The notes under the pieces were generated by a model. It made no database searches and was not told the DNA's origin. It saw only the letters and a list, made by a program, of their open reading frames with translations. Shown here one piece after another: positions 47,585 through 55,921 of a stretch of DNA of 64,000 nucleotides (position 1 is its first letter; every line of letters begins with the position of its first letter). The stretch lies in contig BGKB01000235.1 in NCBI GenBank assembly GCA_003116975.1, forward strand, positions 32,452 to 96,451, given 5' to 3'. Origin of the DNA: Aurantiochytrium sp. KH105. Lineage: Eukaryota; Sar; Bigyra; Thraustochytrida; Thraustochytriidae. A program made the translations under genes and the position numbers.

Positions 47585-49021
47585 CTACCTTTTGCTCCCA
47601 AGAACAGTCTGTACGTGCTGCGCGAACACGTTGCGAGGAGAGGCAGTCTTGACCCAAGGATGCAAAAGGAGCTGGTCTGTCGATGCACGTTGCTCTGGTC
47701 GAATGGCCAAGCATCGTTTGAGAAAGTGCAAAAAGGCAGGGCCCCACTTGTCGGGCTGTTCCACGCTGGGAGAAGGCTGAATGGTAATGAGCAAAAGAGC
47801 GCGGAGAGGCTGCTCGTCAATGAGAGGCGGCTCGCCGTCAGCGCACTCGATCGCAGTAATGCCGAGAGACCAGACATCAACCTTTGAGTCGTACTCGAGG
47901 CCACGAATGAGCTCGGGAGCCATCCAGTATGGCGTTCCCACCACGGACTTGCGTTTGTTCTCTTCCGATGTGAGCGAGACCGCGAAGCCAAAGTCGGCGA
48001 GCTTGATGCGACCATTGACGTCAACGAGGATGTTATCCGACTTGATGTCGCGGTGTAGCCTGTGGTGACGGTGCAGGAAACTCAGACCCATGAGCGCCTG
48101 CTGGCACACATAAGCGATGCAGGACTCTTGCCAGTCGACGCCGCGACCCAAGACGTCGGTGAGTGCACCTCCATTCATAAACTCTAGCATGATCCACATT
48201 TCGTCTTTCCAGGCGACAGTTTCCTTGTATCCGACAATGTTTTCGTGGCTACTGAGCGCGTGCAATGCAATTTCTGAACGTAGAGTCTCCAGCTCGGTCA
48301 TGGGCGCCACCTTGACGGCGATGCGCTCTTTGGTGCGCAGGTCCGTGGCAAGGTAGACGGTTCCCCCGGCACCCTCGCCAAGCTTTTTCTCGCGCCGGAC
48401 GACCTTGTTGGGATCAAAGGACTTGATTTCCGCGGCCTCGGCCATATTGCGCCGCAGTGTCTGGCGACTGGGAATCTTTGGCCCAGGTCCCTCGAGGTGA
48501 AATTGCAAGACATCCAAGACTTCTTGAGGGTGCGCGGAGACCTCTTCTTTGGAGATTCCGCTCGCCTTGAGCAGCATGCGCCACTTGTCCGGGAGGCCCG
48601 TGAACCCGGTGGAGGACCGCGGGTCCACGCCGACGTGCTCGTTGTGCTGGAAATTGTAGGGGCGCCCGATCGAGAGACCATCGTCGCCGGCCAGTCCGAG
48701 GTCGCCGCCGCGGTTCCGCGTTTTCTTGAAGATGTTCTTGTATGAGGGTTTGGCGGGTGCTACGTGGCTGCCGAGCACGGCCATGGCGCGCGTCGACGTC
48801 TCATTCTGGCTCGCGGCCTTGGGCACCATGCTCGCCCACACGTCAGGAAGGCCTTTGAAGGTCCCTGTGGCCTCGTCGAACTCGACGTGGACGCACCGCA
48901 GAACGTTCGTCGGCCCGCTGATCTCCTGCTTTGGCTCCGCATACTGCTGGTGGTGTTGCTGCTGCATCGTCGCGCCGCCGGCGCCGGCGGTCGCGGTCGC
49001 GGTCGCGCCCCCGTTGTTCAT
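47585..49021 (-). CDS. PAK-family (STE20) kinase with tandem CRIB-like motifs, paralogue
   Basis: 478 residues from an ATG (MNNGGATATATAGAGG). It has the same layout as its neighbour. A half CRIB-like motif (HVEFDEATGTFKGLPDVW) is at about 45-63. A full CRIB (RPYNFQHNEHVGVD, STGFTGLPDKW) is at about 120-150. The same linker (EEVSAHPQEVLDVLQFHLEGP) precedes a kinase at about 205-460 with GEGAGGTVYLATD, HRDIKSDNIL, DFGFAVS and GTPYWMAPELIRGLEYDSK. It lacks the Lys-rich stretch of the other copy and has a His/Gln-rich N-terminus instead. The pair probably arose by local inverted duplication. Rac/Cdc42 regulation is inferred from the CRIB. Confidence 0.93.
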   Translation of the reverse strand: MNNGGATATATAGAGGATMQQQHHQQYAEPKQEISGPTNVLRCVHVEFDEATGTFKGLPDVWASMVPKAASQNETSTRAMAVLGSHVAPAKPSYKNIFKKTRNRGGDLGLAGDDGLSIGRPYNFQHNEHVGVDPRSSTGFTGLPDKWRMLLKASGISKEEVSAHPQEVLDVLQFHLEGPGPKIPSRQTLRRNMAEAAEIKSFDPNKVVRREKKLGEGAGGTVYLATDLRTKERIAVKVAPMTELETLRSEIALHALSSHENIVGYKETVAWKDEMWIMLEFMNGGALTDVLGRGVDWQESCIAYVCQQALMGLSFLHRHHRLHRDIKSDNILVDVNGRIKLADFGFAVSLTSEENKRKSVVGTPYWMAPELIRGLEYDSKVDVWSLGITAIECADGEPPLIDEQPLRALLLITIQPSPSVEQPDKWGPAFLHFLKRCLAIRPEQRASTDQLLLHPWVKTASPRNVFAQHVQTVLGSKR

Positions 49022-50662
49022 GGCTAGCTAGCAGGCTATCTATCTAGCTACCTCGCGAGCGAGGCCCGAACTGAGCAAGGTCGGGTCTTGCCTTGCTCGC
49101 TTCGCTTGCTCGCTTCGCTTCGCTCGCTTGCTTGCTTGCTCGCGTGCGTCTGTGGATAGCCAGCTAGCTCGTTCCCGCGGGGATGATGATGCCTCGCCGG
49201 CCGGGGCCCTCCGCCTTTTCCTGCCGCCGCTGTCGCTGCCGCTTCTGCTGCAGCTGCTTCTGCCGCCCGTCCCTGCTGCTCGTCCCCCTCCCGCGACCTC
49301 TGGCTCGCGCGCGCGCTCGCTCGCGCGCGGGCTCTGCGCGTCTCCCTTTGGCCGCCCCTGGGCGCCTCTTTTCGGTCTGCCTGCCCCCTTCTTTCTTTCT
49401 TTCCTTTCTTTCTTTCTTTCTTCTTTCGAGTTCGAAAGTTCCTCCCTGCGTCTACTACCGCTTCGAACCGCGGGTTTGAATCCAGGTTTGAAAACGAAAA
49501 GCCAAGAAGGCAGGCAGGCAGGCAGGCAGCCGGCCGGCCGGTTTGATTCAAAAAGGCGCGGATGGATTTGGATTTGAATGTTTGAACCCAGGTTTGATTT
49601 GAAAAAGCACGCTCTGCTCTGGCAGTTTGAAAAAGGCCTGGCTGCAGGCAACCCCGCTGCGGCCCTCCCTGCCAGGAAGGGCCGCCACGCAAGGCGAGAA
49701 GCGAAAGCAGCGAGAGAACGCGCCGCCTCTCGCCGTGCGGCGTGACTAACGCTCGCCGAGGAACTCGGGCCCGGCGCCTGGAGCGGACGCAGACCCCGCT
49801 CGCTGCTGCTGGCGGGGCGAAGCGCCGCCGCGACAGGGGCCGCCCGAGGCGAGATGAGATGAGATGAGGCGAGATGAGATGAGATGAGATGAGACGAGAT
49901 GTAAGCAAACCTGGGACGCAACTCGTGGATGGACGAGTTCTTGCAGTCCGGAGGCGATGGGCGAAGACCGCGAGGCCAGGCCGAGGCGCGCGGACGCTGG
50001 CCGCCCCGCGTGGATGCGCCGCAGGCGGCGGCTATGCGCTAGATCCCGCTCCGACCCGGCGTGCATGCCTGCCGCAGCCGGCAGCGGCCAAAGGTGAGAA
50101 CGGCGTCGGCGCTGGCTTCTGCGCAGTCGAGGATCCTGCGTCGGCCATGGTTGTGGCAGGGATTCGGGCATAATCATGAACGACAGTCGAGACAGCCGAC
50201 CGTCCTCGACGTGGTGTGGATGGCGGCGAACTCCACTGCCACTGCGAGGTCTCCGAGCGGCGAAAGCGTTTGTTCTGCAGCTGCCTGTAGGGGATTGTGG
50301 ATTCGGCTGAGACAAGCGCACCTCAGGACGCATGCTTCAAGATGGGAAAGGAGCGCATATCGAAGACATGCCGTAGCGGCTTAAGCTGCCCCGCACCGCA
50401 GCCGCATGCTGCAGTCGTCAGCGCCATGCGTGCCGCAAGAAGACGCCAAAAAGCCAAGCCAAGCCAAGCTAACGAGGCGACGCACGACGAACGCAGCGTA
50501 CGCTCGCTCTCGCGCGCTCGCTCCTGCTTGGAGAGACCATCACAGCCCGCCCCTCTAGGCTCTTGTGGACACACTGGCAGCAAGTTAGCCCAGTGGCTTC
50601 GACCACTGTCAAGCCGCCGACCAAACAGCGCTCCGCAGACCAAGGCCGAGGGGACGACGGCG
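49022..50662. repeat. Long divergent intergenic region with many simple repeats
   Basis: About 1.6 kb between the second PAK gene (-) and DDRGK1 (+). It contains GCTTGCTC words at about 49085-49142, a CTTT tract at about 49388-49430, a GGCA tract followed by GGCC repeats at about 49507-49540, and a (GAGAT)n tract at about 49851-49900. Open frames on the minus strand are built from these repeats (SHLISSHLIS). No gene is supported. Confidence 0.7.
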
Positions 50663-51697
50663 ATGGCTTCCGCGGCGGCGTCAGCGACCGCGCAGGAGTC
50701 CGTGGCGCCCGTGGACGGCGCGACGCTGCTGCTGACAGGTCTGCTCGGCGTCTTGGTGCTTGTCTACCTGCTGCATGCCGCAACGCAAGGACTTGGCGGA
50801 CCAGCCAGCGTGGCGGACGTCCTCGCGGTGCTGCGACAGGGCGTGCGCGACCCGCGTAGAGCGGAGCTGCGCGAGAGAGCCTTGCGAGAGGCAGAAGACG
50901 CCGAAGCAGAACGGGATTTACATCACGAAGAGGTGGACCATCTCGAGCGTGACGTCGAAGACGATGATCTCAGCGACGATGACGAAGACGACCTCGATGA
51001 TGCGGATCTCGGCTTCATCGACAATGGAGACGCCGAGATCGCTGCTGCCGCCCATGACGAAAACGCCCAGGATGTCGACGGAGAAGCACCCGCGGGGGCA
51101 GAGCCTGACTTCGACAACATGACCGAGCGACAGATGCAAAAGGCAATGCGCAAGCGGCGCAAGCGCGATGAAAAACGTGCACGTCAAGAGTGGATTCGCG
51201 AGCGCGAGCGCCGACGTCAGGCCGAGCGCGAGGCATACCTGGCACGGCAGCAAGAGCGCGACGAGGAACACGAGCTCGAAGCTGCCGCGCAAAGAGAGAC
51301 TCTCGAGGAAAAACGTAAAGAGGACGAGGCTCTCTACAAGCAATGGCGCGGTGCCATTACTGTGGAGCGCCAAGGTGAGGACGCTGGCGATGCTGATGAC
51401 CAGGTCGCGGCTTCCATTGTCAAATACATTAAAGAGAACAAAGTTGTACGTCTAGAGGACCTGGCTGCTGACATGGAGCTCCGCACACAAGATGTCAAGC
51501 AACGTCTCGAGGCCATCGTGGCAGAGGGCCGCATCGATGGTGTCTTTGACGATCGAGGAAAGTTCATTCATGTCACAACACAAGAGCTCGATGCGCTCGC
51601 CCAGTATATTACTGAACGCGGGCGCGTCAGCATTCGCGAGCTTGCTCAGGCTCAGCTCGTTACGACAACCGCCGGATCGACTGAAGCCGAAACTTAG
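50663..51697 (+). CDS. DDRGK1: DDRGK domain-containing protein 1 (UFBP1), UFMylation adaptor
   Basis: 344 residues from the ATG at 50663 (MASAAASATAQE). The longer frame upstream has no family similarity. An N-terminal hydrophobic anchor (LLLTGLLGVLVLVYLLH) targets the ER membrane. An acidic region follows, then a long charged helix (RKRRKRDEKRARQEW..., KREDE-type). The C-terminal winged-helix/PCI-like domain is diagnostic: ASIVKYIKENKVVRLEDLA, LRTQDVKQRLEAIVAEGRI, GVFDDRGKFIHVT and YITERGRVSIRELA, with the DDRGK signature intact. DDRGK1 recruits the UFL1 ligase for UFM1 conjugation to ribosomes and supports ER-phagy. Confidence 0.95.
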   Translation: MASAAASATAQESVAPVDGATLLLTGLLGVLVLVYLLHAATQGLGGPASVADVLAVLRQGVRDPRRAELRERALREAEDAEAERDLHHEEVDHLERDVEDDDLSDDDEDDLDDADLGFIDNGDAEIAAAAHDENAQDVDGEAPAGAEPDFDNMTERQMQKAMRKRRKRDEKRARQEWIRERERRRQAEREAYLARQQERDEEHELEAAAQRETLEEKRKEDEALYKQWRGAITVERQGEDAGDADDQVAASIVKYIKENKVVRLEDLAADMELRTQDVKQRLEAIVAEGRIDGVFDDRGKFIHVTTQELDALAQYITERGRVSIRELAQAQLVTTTAGSTEAET

Positions 51698-51968
51698 TGT
51701 TAGTCTCGCACAAACGTTGCTGCAACAATCTAACATCAAAATGAAAGCCCACGCGTCCGTGAACATATATCTTGGGACAAAAGCGGTGCGTCAAATGGTG
51801 CGGGGTCACGAAGAAACCTTCGTAAACGGGTGACCCTTTTGGAACGTTCGCCCGCCTTAAGCAAGACAACACAAGCAAGTGCCGCCCCAACAATGGACGC
51901 ATGTTCACAGAACGAGGGCTACTGTTGAAACAAATTCGTAATATATCTGCTCTCCTTTTCTAATGTGG

Positions 51969-52577
51969 TCATCGATTCGACAAGATTGAGGACATGCGCT
52001 CGTACGCCTGTATCTTGCGCTGCCAGACCACGTAAAGCGAGCCAGCGGCCCCAAAGACCATAAACATCTCAAAGTACATTACTTCGTCCGTGGTGGCGCC
52101 CAGCGGCGGGTCGCATGCAAAGTAAACGTTCACCTCCTCTGTTTTGGGTTCGCAAGCCTCGCTGCCAGAGACGCTCGCGACGGACGACGCGCTGCTGGGA
52201 TCTTCTGAAGACATTCCTACATTTGTGTCACCGGCAGCACTGTTTGCATGCTCGCAGGCTTCGGGTCGCTTCCTTTCGATCTTGCACGTGTGCTCCTGCT
52301 TAAAGCCCGTCCCGAGACATGTCGGGTCCGTGGCCGCCCACTTATGATCCTCCGCAGAACATGGGGCGCAGAGACCGCGAGGAACACAGTTCGATCGAGG
52401 GACCCGCTTGGACCGGCGCTGGCCCGCCGCGCTGCCGCCGCCGCCAAGCGCTGACCCGTCAGGCGCCACCTCGACTTCGGCGTGGACCATGACCAGCATG
52501 TTCGGCATTAGCGGCGTCGTCGCTGCCGCCAACAGCGTTGCCGTGGCCAGCACGGCCCGTGCGAACACTGACCGCAT
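51969..52577 (-). CDS. JTB-like type I membrane protein
   Basis: 202 residues from an ATG. A signal peptide (about 1-33, FARAVLATATLLAAATTPLM) is followed by a short Gly/Arg linker. A Cys-rich luminal region (about 64-103: CVPRGLCAPC, CLGTGFKQEHTC) resembles the jumping-translocation-breakpoint (JTB) family. A second Cys (CEPKTEEVNVYFAC) precedes one membrane span at about 165-187 (MFMVFGAAGSLYVVWQRK) and a short cytosolic tail (QAYERMSSIL), again as in JTB. Compared with animal JTB (~146 residues), it carries a ~35-residue Ser-rich insert. Its function in protists is unknown. It is divergent from the RNR gene by about 160 bp. Confidence 0.72.
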   Translation of the reverse strand: MRSVFARAVLATATLLAAATTPLMPNMLVMVHAEVEVAPDGSALGGGGSAAGQRRSKRVPRSNCVPRGLCAPCSAEDHKWAATDPTCLGTGFKQEHTCKIERKRPEACEHANSAAGDTNVGMSSEDPSSASSVASVSGSEACEPKTEEVNVYFACDPPLGATTDEVMYFEMFMVFGAAGSLYVVWQRKIQAYERMSSILSNR

Positions 52578-52739
52578 CTTTCCCTTCCCCTCCTTGCGCT
52601 CGTCGCGCCCGCGTCAATCTGCAGGCGTGACGGCCGGCGGCGGCGTGCGCGACTAACGCCTCTGCGACGTGACCCAGGCCGGGCCCGGCGAAAGCTTTCA
52701 ATCAATCATGGCAGAAGAACTCATGTCGGCATTGCTCAG

Positions 52740-54797
52740 CTGATCCACGAGATCATTCAGAAGCATGGCAAACGCATCGACGAAGTTGTGCGCCCCGAGC
52801 GCGACTTCGATTACGACATCTTCAGCATCCAGACGCTGAGGAAAAGCTACCTCTTGCGCAAGGACGGCGTGATTATGGAAACCCCCCAATACATGCACAT
52901 GCGCGTCGCGCTCGGCATTCATGGGGACGACCTTGAGTCCGCGTTCGCCATGTACGACAAGATGAGTCGCCGCCTGTACACGCCTGCGAGTCCGACTCTC
53001 TTTAACAGCGGCACCCCGCGCGCGCAGCTAGCGTCATGCTTCCTACTCGCCCCCAAGGGCGATTCCATCGAGGGCATCTTTGACACCCTCGGTGACTGCG
53101 CCAAGATTAGCAAGTACGCCGGCGGCATTGGGCTGCACATGCACAACTTGCGCTCCTCGAATTCGCACATCGAAGGCACGAATGGAAAGTCTTCTGGTAT
53201 CGTGCCGTTCCTGAAGATTTTCAATGAGACTGCTCGCGCTGTGAATCAGGCGGGTAAGCGCAAGGGGGCCTTCGCCATCTACCTGGAGCCTCACCATGCT
53301 GACATCGAGCAGTTCATTGAGCTGCGCCGCAACACTGGCGCGGAAGAGCTGCGCACGCACGACCTCTTCATCGCGTGCTGGATCTCCGACCTCTTCATGG
53401 AGCGCGTGCAGCAAAACGCTCTTTGGTCGCTCTTCGATCCCAACACGGCGCCCGGTCTGGAAGAAGTCTATGGCGACGAGTACAAGGCTCTCTACGAGCG
53501 CTACGAAACAGAGGGCCGCGCAGTCAAGACGGTGCGCGCGCAGGACCTCTGGGTCAGCATGCTTCGGTCGATCAAAGAGAGTGGCGGCCCATACTTGACC
53601 AACAAGGACGCGGTGAACAACAGGAGCAACCAAAAGAACCTTGGCACCATCAAGTCTTCGAACCTCTGCAATGAGATCGTAGAGTATTCCTCGCCAGATG
53701 AGTCGGCCGTGTGCACTCTGTCTTCTCTCATCCTCGCCAACTATGTGACAGAAGAGGTGGATGACACTTTCGGTTTCCGCTTCAACTTTGAGATGCTCAC
53801 GGAGGTCACGCGCGAGGTCGTGCGCAACCTCGACCTCTGCATTGATCGCATGTTCTACCCCATTGAGAGCGCCCGCACGTCCAATTTGCGACACAGGCCC
53901 ATGGGTATCGGCGTCTCTGGGCTCCACGACGTCTTTATGAAGCTCAAGATGGCCTACGACTCGCCAGAGGCAAAGCAGCTCAATAAGCTCATCTTCGAGA
54001 CCATCTACCGCGCCGCGGTGCTCGAGTCCAGCGAACTTGCGCGCGTCAAGGGACCTTACGAGTCCTTTGCAGGATCCCCGGCCAGCCAAGGCATTTTCCA
54101 GTTCGAAATGTGGGGACTTGACGTCACCACTGAGGGCGAGCTTTTTTACAAGGACTGGGAGGGCATCCGCAAGAACATGGTGCGCTACGGTCTCCGCAAC
54201 TCCTTGCTCGTAGCCCTCATGCCCACCGCCTCGTCTGCGAGCATCGCGGGCGTCACGGAGTCTTTCGAGATCCTCACGAGCAATCTTTACAGCCGCAAGG
54301 TCATGGCGGGTGAGTACACCATCGTCAACAAGTACATGGTGCGCGAACTTGTGGAGCGCGGGATCTGGAACCAGAATCTCTCCGAGAGGATTCTCTCCAA
54401 CAACGGGTCCATCCAAGTGTTTGCGGACGAGATCCCAGCCGATGTGCGCCACCGCTACCGCACCGTCTGGGAGTACAAGATGCGAGACTACATCGACATG
54501 TCAGCTGACCGCGCACCTTTCGTGTGCCAGACGCAATCGCTCAACCTCTACATGGTACGTCCCACGATCCCGAAGCTGAATGCCATGCTCCAGTACGCAC
54601 ACAAGAAAGGACTGAAAACGCTCCTCTACTACCTGCGCACCAAGGCGGTCACAGAAGCCATCAAGTTCACCGCGCCTGAGGGAAAGCACCATATCAATGA
54701 CGAGAATAAAAACAAGAACGAGAACAAGGCGAGCGAGAATGAGAAGGTCATACTTGCTGACGACGACGACCGAGAATGTCTCAGCTGCAGCGCCTGA
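52740..54797 (+). CDS. Ribonucleotide reductase class I large subunit (R1), N-terminus missing
   Basis: The recognisable frame begins at CTG 52740 (LIHEIIQKHGKRIDEVV, RDFDYDIFSIQTLRKSYLL), right after a cag that could be a splice acceptor. No in-frame ATG precedes it. The catalytic core is complete: Cys in QLASCFLL, NLCNEI and AVCTLSS, the PTASSASIAG loop, and a redox-active C-terminal pair (ECLSCSA). R1 makes deoxyribonucleotides with the R2 radical subunit. Typical eukaryotic R1 has ~130-150 further residues, including the ATP-cone regulatory domain. A short ATG frame at 52708 (MAEELMSALLS) would join if one base were added. The 5' end is therefore truncated, frameshifted, or in an exon I cannot place. 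Confidence 0.88.
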   Translation: MIHEIIQKHGKRIDEVVRPERDFDYDIFSIQTLRKSYLLRKDGVIMETPQYMHMRVALGIHGDDLESAFAMYDKMSRRLYTPASPTLFNSGTPRAQLASCFLLAPKGDSIEGIFDTLGDCAKISKYAGGIGLHMHNLRSSNSHIEGTNGKSSGIVPFLKIFNETARAVNQAGKRKGAFAIYLEPHHADIEQFIELRRNTGAEELRTHDLFIACWISDLFMERVQQNALWSLFDPNTAPGLEEVYGDEYKALYERYETEGRAVKTVRAQDLWVSMLRSIKESGGPYLTNKDAVNNRSNQKNLGTIKSSNLCNEIVEYSSPDESAVCTLSSLILANYVTEEVDDTFGFRFNFEMLTEVTREVVRNLDLCIDRMFYPIESARTSNLRHRPMGIGVSGLHDVFMKLKMAYDSPEAKQLNKLIFETIYRAAVLESSELARVKGPYESFAGSPASQGIFQFEMWGLDVTTEGELFYKDWEGIRKNMVRYGLRNSLLVALMPTASSASIAGVTESFEILTSNLYSRKVMAGEYTIVNKYMVRELVERGIWNQNLSERILSNNGSIQVFADEIPADVRHRYRTVWEYKMRDYIDMSADRAPFVCQTQSLNLYMVRPTIPKLNAMLQYAHKKGLKTLLYYLRTKAVTEAIKFTAPEGKHHINDENKNKNENKASENEKVILADDDDRECLSCSA

Positions 54798-55921
54798 TTA
54801 AAGATGATGCCTCCAAAATAAGGAAAAAGTGAAAGCAAAGATTCGATTTGTTGTCATCTTGCACGTCAAGTCGAGGTTCTTAGTCACACATTTTGTTTGT
54901 AAGAATGGCCAAACAATCCATTTTCTCCCATTGTCGCCTTGGCTTCTATTCAGCGAGCGCATTGTTTGTTTTGTTTTAGCGAGAGAATATTGCAGGGGGG
55001 AGCATCGTCGTGGGCTGCGTTATGGATATTGTGCCCGCCCTTTGAGGCGTGCGTGCTAATGCGTTATGGATATTGTGCCCTTTGAGGCGTGCGTGCAAGG
55101 CCAATGCCACATCGTCCAGCCTGTTGTCGCCTGCAATATTGTTCTGCCTAATTTGGCATACTTAAGACAAATCAGTTGCGCCAAGGCGAGGTAGGCCTAC
55201 CTTCTTGCAATAGTTAGGTGTGTAGCAGACGAGCGCCGGCCTCGGTGTCGAATCTGGGATACTGTTCAGGCCAGCGCCGAAGTGTCATTGAGCCATATCA
55301 CGCTTACGGGTACGATTAGGCAAGGACACTTCTTGTAGCAGCTGCAGTTGATGCGATGGAATGAGAGGCAGAGCCGCGGCAGGGACGGCACTTGAGGCTG
55401 GCCGTGGCTAGATGGGTCAAGTTCAGTCGAGAATTCGAGGCGCTCAGAGCAAGTCGCAGTCGGTCCGATTTAGCCTCCGCGCGTCGTATTTAGATTTGTA
55501 TTTTGAGTCATGATGCCGCGGAGATTCTTGCGCGGCACTTTCATGCCAGCCAAAACTTCTTTGCGGCCCCATTCTTGAAAAAAGGAAGAAGGAACGCTGA
55601 TTTGATGACGAAGCATACTTGACGATGCCACTCGAGAAGGTCGGTAGACGGAGGATTGGGGTTAATACTGTCGTCATGAAAGTGTCGGCAGTCTTTCTGA
55701 GAGGATCTTCGAGACAGAACCAATTGGAAGAGTTTTTCATCAGCAAAAGGGTGAGGTGCGCTCTCCTCGCAATTGTAGTCATGACCGCGGCCGCGACTTC
55801 TGCCGCCCATTTCTCGCTGCGGCGTCGCTGCGGCGTATGCAACAAATAAAGATTGAGAGGGCAGAGGCAGAACAAAAAAAGCAAAAGTTTATAAGGCACA
55901 CGGTAGCGCAAAGCCGCACGA
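54798..55921. repeat. 3'-3' intergenic region with short tandem duplication
   Basis: The first 220 bp are AT-rich. A ~40-bp unit (tgcgttatggatattgtgcc ... gaggcgtgcgtgc) occurs twice at 55016-55056 and 55060-55096; the second copy lacks 4 bp. No gene is supported. Confidence 0.8.

Noticed and set aside
49040..49921. Two ~290-codon minus-strand frames
   Set aside because: They are largely translations of GAGAT and GCTTGC repeats (SHLISSHLIS-type), not a gene.
52708..52740. ATG frame MAEELMSALLS as the RNR start
   Set aside because: It is out of frame with the reductase and hits a stop after 11 codons. It could be real only if a base is missing, so it is mentioned but not annotated.
53043..54452. 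469-codon minus-strand frame inside the RNR gene
   Set aside because: It is the antisense of a strongly conserved reductase; typical mirror frame in GC-rich coding DNA.
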